DNA of 8,691 nt, taken from Acidobacteriota bacterium. GTDB taxonomy: Bacteria > Acidobacteriota > Terriglobia > Terriglobales > Acidobacteriaceae. The DNA is taken from assembly GCA_019247235.1 (NCBI GenBank), contig JAFAPG010000334.1, positions 1 through 8,691 on the forward strand, given 5' to 3'. Below the pieces are notes generated by a model, which saw nothing but the letters and a program-made list of their open reading frames with translations, was not told the DNA's origin and searched no databases. How positions within the stretch are numbered: the first letter of the stretch is position 1; each line of letters opens with the position of its first letter. This document shows positions 1-5,420 of this stretch, in pieces. A program made the position numbers and the translations under genes.

Positions 1-284
1 GGAGCGGCAGAGCAAATCGGGAATGGCCAATAAGTCAGCCTAGATTCTGCAGCAAAAGCCCGAACCGCGTGAGCGTGACCAAGATACCAAAATACCTGGC
101 CGAGATCTGACCTTTGGCCATCCAAGAATCGACGAGCGTCTGAGTGAACGCGGGCATTTAAATGGCTGCACAAGGGGTTTGGCGTTCCCGTAGGACAAGT
201 TTCAATAAAATCAGCCCTCAACTTATGAACTTCGTTTAGCTAAAATTGAAAGCCAATTGTCCATGCGTAATTGAAATTTCTAGC
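1..284. other. Left flank, no supportable gene
   Basis: I find no convincing gene here. No tRNA-like T-loop or acceptor pattern is visible that would mark an integration site. Between 237 and the left edge one minus-strand frame is free of stops for about 78 codons, but it has no ATG start, no ribosome binding site and no recognisable motif. The segment from about 200 to 290 is AT-rich and contains the repeat structure downstream of the integrase that is listed separately. Confidence 0.5.
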
Positions 285-285
285 T
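238..285 (-). terminator. Possible stem-loop after the integrase
   Basis: Directly downstream of the integrase stop, AGCTAAAATT (238-247) is the near-perfect reverse complement of AATTTCTAGCT (275-285), with one bulged base. The loop is about 27 nt. The eight-base word TTTCAATT also occurs twice on the minus strand inside the structure. Position fits a 3' end structure for the integrase transcript, but the stem is AT-rich, the loop is long and there is no following U-tract, so a strong intrinsic terminator is unlikely. It could instead be a set of protein-binding repeats near an attachment site. Confidence 0.25.
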
Positions 286-1556
286 TAACTCCTGGCATTC
301 TTGATGATGGATTTCGGCGCATTGTCCTCGCCATCGCGCAATGTCCCAGCACGTTCCAGCGCGGGGTCCGTTTGGGAATTGCCCATGTGTCCTGAGACGA
401 TGACGTTTCCCGAAAGAGCACCTTGCTTTTCAAGTAGGATCCATTCCACCTGCGCAGCCGCCTGGTCCTGCATGTGCGGAAGGACGTGGGCGTAGGTGTC
501 CAGTGTAAATGCTGTGCTCGCATGGCCGAGCATCTCAGATACGACTTTTATGGAGACTCCTGCAGATATGTATAAAGTCGCAGCAGTGTGACGAAGATCA
601 TAAAGCCTAAGCCGTGGTACACCTGCTTCTGCAATAAGAGACTTGAAGTGTTTACGCAGTGTGTTCTCATTGATCGGATTCCCTGAAGTGGTGGTAAACA
701 CCAGCTCGCGAGCGTCGCGCCAGACATCAGCAGCCATCTCTCGTTGCGCTCTCGAGTGGCGCAAATCCTGCAGAAGCTCAAGAACCCAGTTTTGCAACTT
801 GATGACCCGCCTTCCCTTTCGACCCTTCGTACCATCGAACTTCCAGCAACCATCTCGCCGATGCAAAGTCCTAGTAACGGCGACCGTATGTTTCTGCCAA
901 TCAATGTCAGTCCACTTTATGGCCAAGTACTCATTGGGACGCATTCCGGTCGTTGCAGCGATTGCTAGGATAAGACCACTGGATGTCGGAATGGCGGCCC
1001 GCAAAAACCGCCGTAATTCGTCAAAAGTCAGCACCAACATCTCTCGCTGGAATTCCCGAGGCAACTGGAGGCCGACTGCGGGATTCTGAAACAGCAATTG
1101 CCAGCTGACCGCTTGATTTAAGGCGGAGTGTAGAACCGCATGGACGTATCGAACAGTCCGCCCCGACAAACCACGTCCGATCATTTGTTGATACACGTTC
1201 TGAATATCGAGCGGAGAGATCGCATCCAGCAGCTTATCGCCTAGCACCGGAAGGATATATCGTCGAAGCTGGCCCGCATAGTCGTCGTAACTTCCATCTC
1301 GAACTCTTGGTCTAACGCCAGCCTCAAGCCAATGGTCAAGGTATTCTCCAAGCAAGACTTTGCTTCCCTTAACTCCGCGCCTGAGATCCCGTTCACGTAA
1401 GGCCTTATTAAGGTACAACTGCGCTTTTCGCATGGACCCATGAATCGTTCGGTTGTGGTAAACACGTTTCTTAGTCTGCAGATCACGACCTAGGAAGACG
1501 CGAACGAGCCATCTTTGATTACCCCGCGCGACGATTTGACCAAGTTTACGCGCCAC
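285..1556 (-). CDS. Tyrosine recombinase / phage-type integrase
   Basis: A site-specific DNA recombinase of 423 residues, the normal size for this family, expected to integrate or excise a mobile element through a covalent phosphotyrosine intermediate. Residues about 1-60 form a basic arm-binding-like N-terminus, 66-165 the helical core-binding domain, and 175-365 the catalytic domain. Catalytic residues visible are Arg206 (TTGMR), a lysine-rich hairpin around Lys244, Arg322 in YDLRHT, His345 in LGHAS and the nucleophile Tyr355 in LDTYAHV. The first histidine of the HxxR box is Tyr319, a substitution I believe occurs in active relatives. About 60 residues follow the catalytic domain and resemble nothing I know. 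The start is GTG, preceded at 3 nt by a full AGGAGG (1560-1565). The gene is intact, so the element may still be mobile. It lies 613 nt downstream of the defence cassette on the same strand, and that cassette is probably its cargo. Confidence 0.95.
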   Translation of the reverse strand: MARKLGQIVARGNQRWLVRVFLGRDLQTKKRVYHNRTIHGSMRKAQLYLNKALRERDLRRGVKGSKVLLGEYLDHWLEAGVRPRVRDGSYDDYAGQLRRYILPVLGDKLLDAISPLDIQNVYQQMIGRGLSGRTVRYVHAVLHSALNQAVSWQLLFQNPAVGLQLPREFQREMLVLTFDELRRFLRAAIPTSSGLILAIAATTGMRPNEYLAIKWTDIDWQKHTVAVTRTLHRRDGCWKFDGTKGRKGRRVIKLQNWVLELLQDLRHSRAQREMAADVWRDARELVFTTTSGNPINENTLRKHFKSLIAEAGVPRLRLYDLRHTAATLYISAGVSIKVVSEMLGHASTAFTLDTYAHVLPHMQDQAAAQVEWILLEKQGALSGNVIVSGHMGNSQTDPALERAGTLRDGEDNAPKSIIKNARS

Positions 1557-1559
1557 AAT

Positions 1560-1565
1560 CCTCCT
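1560..1565 (-). promoter_or_regulatory. Ribosome binding site of the integrase
   Basis: A perfect AGGAGG on the minus strand lies 3 nt before the GTG at 1556. It settles the start, because no ATG is available at the N-terminus of this frame. The spacing is shorter than ideal. Confidence 0.8.
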
Positions 1566-1686
1566 AGATTGTCGACTTAGACGTCCCCATAACAGAGGAC
1601 GAACCTATCGCCGCAGCCGGATTGCTAACGCCAGGTGATCGCGTTCAGGTGTAATTCTCTGCAGGCGAATATCGCAACCATACGAG

Positions 1687-1715
1687 TTGATACTTCTTCC
1701 TCATATTTGCGTCAA
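1687..1715 (-). promoter_or_regulatory. Candidate promoter of the integrase
   Basis: On the minus strand a TTGACG box (1710-1715, five of six matches to the sigma-70 -35 consensus) is followed after exactly 17 nt by TATCAA (1687-1692, four of six matches to the -10 consensus). Transcription would begin near 1680 and leave an untranslated leader of about 125 nt before the GTG at 1556. It is the best sigma-70-like match I found in the intergenic region. This would let the integrase be transcribed separately from the upstream cassette. Confidence 0.5.
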
Positions 1716-1938
1716 ATGTGCAGAACTCCCCAACCTGTTGGTTGGTGGCGCAAGTACGAGCTCTGGACTCGACCTCACCGTAGAAACGCCAGGACAGAGA
1801 TGGCTTCCACCTGAGAGTTAGGTTCAGGGCAGTTGCGGATTCACTGGCGCAAATACAGGTGGGAGTAAGCTTCGTAAAACGAGGACGCCGTCACTAGGCG
1901 ACTCGGCTGCGGGTTTGCCACTGCTTAACTCACAACTT

Positions 1939-1983
1939 CATTTGTAGCTCGCAATTTATTATCGATTGCGAAGCACACAAATG
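1939..1983. repeat. 45-nt imperfect inverted repeat
   Basis: The left arm (1939-1955) and right arm (1965-1983) are complementary over two 7-bp blocks, CATTTGT and TCGCAAT, separated by a short asymmetric bulge (AGC in one arm, GTGCT in the complement of the other). The central 9 nt (1956-1964) are AT-rich. No U-tract follows on either strand, which argues against an intrinsic terminator. The arrangement of two arms around a short AT-rich centre resembles a tyrosine-recombinase core site, and an intact integrase starts about 380 nt away. A regulatory-protein site or a structured RNA are alternatives. Confidence 0.45.
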
Positions 1984-2122
1984 GCATCAGACATTAGTTC
2001 GCCACCACGGTAATGGCTTGGTGAGAGATGAGCGACAGTCAGTTGTCCTTTATACAAAAGGGTCTACTGCCGCCCCTGCGAGAGGCACATGGTAAGCTCC
2101 TTGCTGGGCGCTCTCGTTGAGT

Positions 2123-2153
2123 ATTGCCGGGCCGGAAATTCGAGGCCAGCAAT
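2123..2153 (-). terminator. Stem-loop after the last cassette gene
   Basis: Beginning 16 nt past the stop of the RyR-like gene, ATTGC and GGCC pair with GGCC and GCAAT across a 10-nt loop. That gives nine pairs with a small asymmetric bulge (CG against A). Position suggests the 3' end of the cassette transcript. There is no U-run after it, so termination might be weak or factor-dependent, or the hairpin may only protect the mRNA end. Confidence 0.35.
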
Positions 2154-2169
2154 TCGCACAGCCGGTTTT

Positions 2170-2457
2170 TCACAAGCTATCTGTTCGACTCTTTAGTGCC
2201 GCCGCAATAAGGGGAAAGCACTTGCGCACCTGCTCCCGGTCACTTTCTTTCTCGTGTTCAGTCAATTCTTCATATTTCGCGTCGATTTGCTTTTGCCACC
2301 GAGTGACCAGATCGGCGGGTATCAGCAACGAACCGTCGGGTCGAGGGACGCACTTGCTGTGGAGATATTGTTGCCAGTGCGACCAGCGTTCATGTTCAAT
2401 CGCTGCGAGCGGTTCGAGCAATTCGTGGAGTAGATTTCTTATGTCTTGTTGGTCCAC
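2170..2457 (-). CDS. Small RyR-domain-like protein
   Basis: A 95-residue soluble protein. The segment LAAIEHERWSHWQQ (about residues 17-30) followed by Tyr62-EEL and EKESDR (69-74) resembles the ryanodine-receptor repeat domain, whose prokaryotic copies carry a HExW-type start and a Y-x-E-L-x-E-x-E-K-x-x-D-R end. Such domains occur in nucleotide-signalling immune systems and have been predicted to bind nucleotide-derived ligands, so a role in recognising the TIR product is an attractive inference. I chose the GTG at 2457: it lies 11 nt after the caspase stop and has GAGG 9 nt upstream, overlapping that stop codon. The frame stays open further upstream to an ATG at 2556, but that start would overlap the caspase by 88 nt and add low-complexity sequence. 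The gene could be the detached C-terminal domain of a longer caspase protein. Confidence 0.68.
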   Translation of the reverse strand: MDQQDIRNLLHELLEPLAAIEHERWSHWQQYLHSKCVPRPDGSLLIPADLVTRWQKQIDAKYEELTEHEKESDREQVRKCFPLIAAALKSRTDSL

Positions 2458-2466
2458 AGACGCTCG

Positions 2467-2470
2467 CCTC
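2467..2470 (-). promoter_or_regulatory. Ribosome binding site of the RyR-like gene
   Basis: GAGG on the minus strand, 9 nt ahead of the GTG at 2457, overlaps the caspase stop codon TGA. It favours the short form of the gene and suggests translational coupling with the caspase. Confidence 0.45.
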
Positions 2471-3461
2471 AGATCAGATGGTCCGCGACTAGCTTGCGGT
2501 AATGCTCTCCCAACACCGTCAGTTCGCATGACTTGTTCTGCATGGCCGCGTGCCACATGTGGGGAGCGCCAACCGGGCGCAATAGGTTGACCTTCACGTA
2601 CTTTTGCAGGACAGCGAAGACAGCCGTCTTTTTAGGATCAGGAGGCGGTATATTGGGGTCGTTCCGTTGTTCCTCCGAACGCTCAGGTTCGTAAGAGGGA
2701 TCGAGTTTGAAGACGTAGCCGGGTTCGGGGAAATGCGTTGCGAGAACCTGGAGCTCGGCGAGGGCTATAGGCGGCGTCGCTTTTCGGAGGGACACAAAGG
2801 TCTTCACATTCGTCTTGAACACCGGGCGTTGTGCCCATGGTCCTAGCGATTGATCAATATGGGCGTACACGCTGCCAGGTGTGACGTCCCCAACCAAGTT
2901 TGCAGCCGCGCCGCCGAGGGCGTCCACAAATAAAGTCGAGAAAACGCCTGCACCGCCGCCTGGGACTTCCATCGCATATTGATCAGCAGTTGATGCTGTG
3001 AGAACTGTCATCCCTTGCTTGATTTCCGCAACTCCCTGAGTTGTTGGCCTGTCGCCGGCAATACCGCTGTGGCAGCTGTCGAGAATGATTATTTTGTTTC
3101 GTGCGTGCGAGTTGCTGGCAATAGTCATCAGCTCCGCCAAAGAGAATCCGTCATCTCCTGTCCTGCAGTCACCAGCGCAGAGGAATCCTCCCGTATCCTC
3201 GATGTATCCGTGCCCTGCGAAGTATACAAGGGCAATCTCCGCGTCACCGGAAAAAAGCTCGCGTACGGCTTCCTTAAGCTGACTCTTATCCACGGCATCA
3301 GCGGGACCTGATGCCGTGAGCAGCCGGGGCGTGACGAAGTTCACCGTTCCGTCCGCGTGCCGTTCGAGCACCGCTTTTACGGCGTGAGCATCATTCACGC
3401 AACCACTTAAGGATTTGAGATAGCTATAGTGGTCGATGCCGACGATCAAGGCTTTGCGCAT
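2469..3461 (-). CDS. Caspase-like (C14) protease effector
   Basis: A 330-residue cysteine protease of the caspase/metacaspase clan. Residues 1-225 are the p20/p10-like catalytic domain: an opening strand MRKALIVGIDHY, catalytic His84 in VYFAGHG and catalytic Cys130 in ILDSCHSG, with Asp128 beside it. Both catalytic residues are intact. A Pro-rich linker (about 265-278) joins a C-terminal segment (279-330) ending in an LTVLGEHYRKLV-type motif, a pattern I associate with other bacterial caspase genes; its role is unknown, perhaps ligand sensing or substrate selection. There is no signal peptide or membrane helix, so it acts in the cytoplasm. It starts 11 nt after the TIR gene stop with no clear Shine-Dalgarno site, so translation is probably coupled. 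By analogy with type IV Thoeris it would be activated by a TIR-made messenger and degrade cell proteins to stop phage growth. Confidence 0.92.
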   Translation of the reverse strand: MRKALIVGIDHYSYLKSLSGCVNDAHAVKAVLERHADGTVNFVTPRLLTASGPADAVDKSQLKEAVRELFSGDAEIALVYFAGHGYIEDTGGFLCAGDCRTGDDGFSLAELMTIASNSHARNKIIILDSCHSGIAGDRPTTQGVAEIKQGMTVLTASTADQYAMEVPGGGAGVFSTLFVDALGGAAANLVGDVTPGSVYAHIDQSLGPWAQRPVFKTNVKTFVSLRKATPPIALAELQVLATHFPEPGYVFKLDPSYEPERSEEQRNDPNIPPPDPKKTAVFAVLQKYVKVNLLRPVGAPHMWHAAMQNKSCELTVLGEHYRKLVADHLI

Positions 3462-3472
3462 GAATTCATCGC

Positions 3473-3850
3473 TTAAAGGGAATCGATAAAATCGCTGATG
3501 TTCTTATCGCTCCAAACGAATGTGTTCACGCCATCGAGGTTGGTGCGATCATCCGTATAGGCCCATATGCCGCGGATACGTTTCTTTTCTTCCTTTGCGC
3601 ACGCTATTTCCCATTTTTGCCCGCTTGATGTCAGCGAGTTCTTGCTCACCAGAGCGATTACTCCGTCCGATCGCCGGATGCGCGTGCGAACACGATCTTT
3701 CCACGCGCTGTCGTAGGGTTCTTTCACTGACATGTCCACGAATTCATAAGGTGCCCTAAGATGAAGCGACTGCCCTTTCAGAAAATCGCGCTGCCTTTCA
3801 TCCTCGATTGCAAAAGCAATGAATACTACTTTCTTTTCGGCCACAGTCAT
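3473..3850 (-). CDS. TIR-domain protein, MTH538/ThsB-like
   Basis: A protein of 125 residues consisting of little more than one TIR-like fold of the MTH538 group, to which Thoeris ThsB proteins belong. The first strand reads VVFIAFAIEDE (about 8-18), a central strand GVIALVSKNSL (63-73) follows, and then KWEIACAKEEKKRIRGI (79-95), in which Glu81 is the likely catalytic glutamate for NAD+ processing. A short C-terminal part closes the flavodoxin-like fold. Predicted role: on infection, convert NAD+ to a cyclic ADP-ribose-type messenger. ATG at 3850 is only 3 nt from GGAG, whereas GTG at 3844 (two codons in, giving 123 residues) has better spacing. The gene sits 10 nt after the 53-residue gene and 11 nt before the caspase, so it is part of one transcript. 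Alternative: a pure NADase effector or a non-enzymatic adaptor. Confidence 0.85.
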   Translation of the reverse strand: MTVAEKKVVFIAFAIEDERQRDFLKGQSLHLRAPYEFVDMSVKEPYDSAWKDRVRTRIRRSDGVIALVSKNSLTSSGQKWEIACAKEEKKRIRGIWAYTDDRTNLDGVNTFVWSDKNISDFIDSL

Positions 3851-3857
3851 CCTCTCC
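3851..3857 (-). promoter_or_regulatory. Ribosome binding site of the TIR gene
   Basis: GGAGAGG abuts the ATG at 3850 and lies 6 nt before the in-frame GTG at 3844. The spacing favours GTG as the true start, or use of both. Confidence 0.5.
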
Positions 3858-3860
3858 GAA

Positions 3861-4022
3861 CTATCTCTTCTTATCTTTGGCGGTGAATTTCACGTGTACC
3901 GGCACTCTGACCGGCTTCTTAGCTACGAAATCGACAGGGGTACCGTCCCGCTTCGTGAACTCGACCTCAGTTTCTTTCTTAGCAGTTTTGTGCGCATCAA
4001 ATTCCACCTTGTGTTTCGCCAT
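3861..4022 (-). CDS. Small basic hypothetical protein, 53 residues
   Basis: A short gene encoding a Lys-rich, soluble protein with alternating charged and hydrophobic residues (KVEFDAHK, TEVEFTKRDG, PVDFVAKKPVRVPVHVKF), a pattern expected of a small beta-rich fold. It has no signal peptide, membrane helix or cysteine. I do not recognise the family. Evidence that it is real: an ATG start, AAGGAG at 6 nt spacing (4029-4034), a stop 10 nt before the TIR start, and a fit between its neighbours with no overlap. Its fixed place between DUF3892 and TIR suggests a partner of one of them, for example an inhibitor, scaffold or trigger-binding subunit, but function is unknown. Confidence 0.65.
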   Translation of the reverse strand: MAKHKVEFDAHKTAKKETEVEFTKRDGTPVDFVAKKPVRVPVHVKFTAKDKKR

Positions 4023-4028
4023 TTAGCT

Positions 4029-4034
4029 CTCCTT
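4029..4034 (-). promoter_or_regulatory. Ribosome binding site of the 53-residue gene
   Basis: AAGGAG with a 6-nt spacer before ATG 4022 is among the best Shine-Dalgarno sites in the window and is the main support for this small gene. Confidence 0.7.
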
Positions 4035-4066
4035 GTCCGGGGGATGCGTCTGGCCCAAACAGCCAG

Positions 4067-4372
4067 TCAGAACTCGGGCAAATTGTCCAAGTTGTCGACT
4101 GCCTTACCATTATCGACAGTCTTGATGTACTCGGTCCCATTGACCTTGACGATGTAGACGGGTTGTCCCTTATTCCAGTTGCCGTTATTGCCCTTGAATA
4201 TTGTGACGAGTGTCGTGCCGCTCTTGATCGAGTTAACAATATCGGCCCGGGCGTACTCAGACCCAGTACCAATGGTTTCGCCATTGTCCGGGTGCACCCT
4301 GACACGATCGATATGTGTGTGTGCATTATTGAAACGCACCGCAGAAATTCCATAGTCCGCCCATTTAGGCAT
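4067..4372 (-). CDS. DUF3892-like protein
   Basis: A 101-residue protein that matches the DUF3892 pattern: an N-terminal strand ISAVRFNNAHTHIDRVRVH (9-27), a helix EYARADIVNSIKSG (39-52), a strand pair TTLVTIF and PVYIVKV (53-77), and the typical ending YIKTVDNGKAVDNLDNLPEF (82-101), where DNLxxLPEF is the family hallmark. The biochemical function of DUF3892 is not known to me. It opens the five-gene cassette with a strong AAGGGGAAGG (4377-4386) 4 nt before the ATG, and 44 nt separate it from the next gene. Given the company, it may be a sensor, a regulator of the TIR protein or a binder of its product; this is inference. Confidence 0.8.
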   Translation of the reverse strand: MPKWADYGISAVRFNNAHTHIDRVRVHPDNGETIGTGSEYARADIVNSIKSGTTLVTIFKGNNGNWNKGQPVYIVKVNGTEYIKTVDNGKAVDNLDNLPEF

Positions 4373-4376
4373 TCAG

Positions 4377-4386
4377 CCTTCCCCTT
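4377..4386 (-). promoter_or_regulatory. Ribosome binding site of the DUF3892 gene
   Basis: AAGGGGAAGG, 4 nt before the ATG at 4372, marks an independently initiated first gene of the second cassette. Confidence 0.6.
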
Positions 4387-4440
4387 AACTCTCGATTGAG
4401 CACCTTCAGTCGACAGAGCAAAACAAAGGCGCTTTCGTCG

Positions 4441-4465
4441 TCTTGTTGACACAGCGCCAACAAGA
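4441..4465. promoter_or_regulatory. Perfect 8-bp inverted repeat between the two cassettes
   Basis: TCTTGTTG (4441-4448) and CAACAAGA (4458-4465) are exact reverse complements across a 9-nt centre. The repeat lies between the response-regulator stop (4503) and the DUF3892 start (4372). No U-tract follows on either strand, so an intrinsic terminator is unlikely. A binding site for the winged-helix response regulator, or an mRNA structure that sets the ratio of the two cassettes, are the reasonable readings. I could not find a good -35/-10 pair in the 130-nt gap. Confidence 0.5.
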
Positions 4466-4502
4466 GTGGCAGCTGGCAGGACTTTAAATGTTTTGGCTAT
4501 TC

Positions 4503-5420
4503 TTAGTGACGGCGGCGGTGTGTCGGAAACTCTCCAGAGTTTCGTTCAGACTTTTGGGTGGGGCCAAGCGCTTGATTTTGAAGTACTTTGGCGAGGTCTG
4601 ATATTGTTTTGTCGCCTATCTCCAGCAGCTTGTCGATAACACAATCGCCAATAGTGACACCTGGCATGAAGCTGTAGTTGCCGTGGTAGTGGTTCTTAAC
4701 GATGTCTACGCTTCTCAAGATTGGCTTGAGTTCATTGCGCAAGACGGAAATACCCTTGAAGCCCTGATCATCTGTCGCACCCATGTCGCGCTTGTTAACC
4801 GGTTCTCCCCTTCGTTGAGCCACCATGAGGTGCAAGAGGACCTTCAGTGCGAAATCAGGAAGTTCTAGTGTTTTACTTCCGATTGCTACGCGGGTTCGGC
4901 GCCCAATTCGGTCGCCAGGAATCGCGATCACAATCCCGTCTTTCAGATTTGGACTTTGTGCTTGTGGTGGTTCACGACACTGATCGTGCGTTTTACGGCC
5001 ACTGTCTTCGAAGGCCTGCCGTAACCCTTCCGAAACCTGTCGACTGTCGAACGGTTTGTGAACAACCAGACTCGCGCCATCCTTCATGACGTCGACAGCT
5101 TCGTCACGCTCCCGCGCAAATCCACTGACGATAATTACGGGCAAGCAAAAGGCCGTTCCGTTATGATCGTGGTGCTTCTCGCGAATATTGCGCAGAAGTG
5201 CCTTGCCGTATTCGACATGACCTTTCAGCGAGTCCACCGCCTTTTTTATCTGCAAATCCAGCAGGATTAAGCAGAAAGACTCATTCTGGAGCTTAGCTAA
5301 CGCATCTTCGCGATTGTCTGTAACAACAGCGTCACAGTCGAGCGAGGACACAATCTCGACGAGCTCTTCCGCTATTTCCCTGTCGTCCTCGACAATGAGC
5401 GCGATGTGCTGTTCTTTCAT
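4503..5420 (-). CDS. Response regulator with OmpR-like winged helix
   Basis: A 305-residue two-component response regulator. The receiver domain (about 1-140) has the acidic pocket Glu11-Asp12-Asp13, phosphoacceptor Asp55 in LILLDLQ, Ser99 in VIIVSG and Lys122 in HKPF, so all residues needed for phosphorylation are present. The loop after Asp55 is enlarged (about 59-92), unusual for the family. After a linker, residues 185-255 resemble an OmpR/PhoB-type winged helix, including a VLRNELKPIL recognition-helix segment and an IVKNHYHGNYSFMP wing. A tail of about 50 residues follows. Its ATG overlaps the kinase stop as ATGA with no clear Shine-Dalgarno site, so the two are translationally coupled and almost surely partners. 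Expected role: DNA binding or protein-protein output after phosphorylation by the HEAT kinase. The DNA target is unknown; the inverted repeat 38 nt downstream is a candidate. Confidence 0.9.
   Translation of the reverse strand: MKEQHIALIVEDDREIAEELVEIVSSLDCDAVVTDNREDALAKLQNESFCLILLDLQIKKAVDSLKGHVEYGKALLRNIREKHHDHNGTAFCLPVIIVSGFARERDEAVDVMKDGASLVVHKPFDSRQVSEGLRQAFEDSGRKTHDQCREPPQAQSPNLKDGIVIAIPGDRIGRRTRVAIGSKTLELPDFALKVLLHLMVAQRRGEPVNKRDMGATDDQGFKGISVLRNELKPILRSVDIVKNHYHGNYSFMPGVTIGDCVIDKLLEIGDKTISDLAKVLQNQALGPTQKSERNSGEFPTHRRRH

Larger units (their letters stand above)
1557..2169. other. Long intergenic region between integrase and defence cassette
   Basis: These 613 nt contain no gene that I can support on either strand; only frames of fewer than about 20 codons have plausible starts. 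The region holds the candidate integrase promoter, a short perfect hairpin with arms CCAACC and GGTTGG (1730-1745), a 45-nt imperfect inverted repeat (1939-1983) and a stem-loop just after the last cassette gene (2123-2153). It is a natural place for an attachment site, a small RNA or integrase control sequences. None of these can be proven from the sequence alone. Confidence 0.6.

Noticed and set aside
1..237. Minus-strand open frame of about 78 codons running off the left edge
   Set aside because: It has no ATG start, no ribosome site and no recognisable motif, and a frame of this length is expected by chance given six frames. The missing left context prevents a decision.
1730..1745. Short perfect hairpin with CCAACC and GGTTGG arms
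   Set aside because: Six base pairs without a U-tract, and not placed at a gene end or promoter. It is noted in the intergenic entry but could easily be chance.
1557..2169. Search for tRNA, CRISPR repeats or small genes in the long intergenic region
   Set aside because: No cloverleaf-compatible arms, no regularly spaced direct repeats, and only frames of fewer than about 20 codons with plausible starts.
2458..2556. Long form of the RyR-like gene starting at ATG 2556
   Set aside because: It would overlap the caspase gene by 88 nt, and the extra 33 residues are low-complexity and look like an out-of-frame reading of the caspase end. The GTG at 2457 has a better placed ribosome site.
2117..2590. 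Plus-strand frame of 157 codons opposite the RyR-like and caspase genes
   Set aside because: It lies antisense to two well supported genes, and its Cys/Ser/Arg-rich composition is typical of a shadow frame.
4373..4502. Own promoter for the DUF3892-TIR-caspase cassette
   Set aside because: A TTTAAA could serve as a -10 but has no matching -35, and other hexamers score poorly. Read-through from the regulator gene is equally likely.
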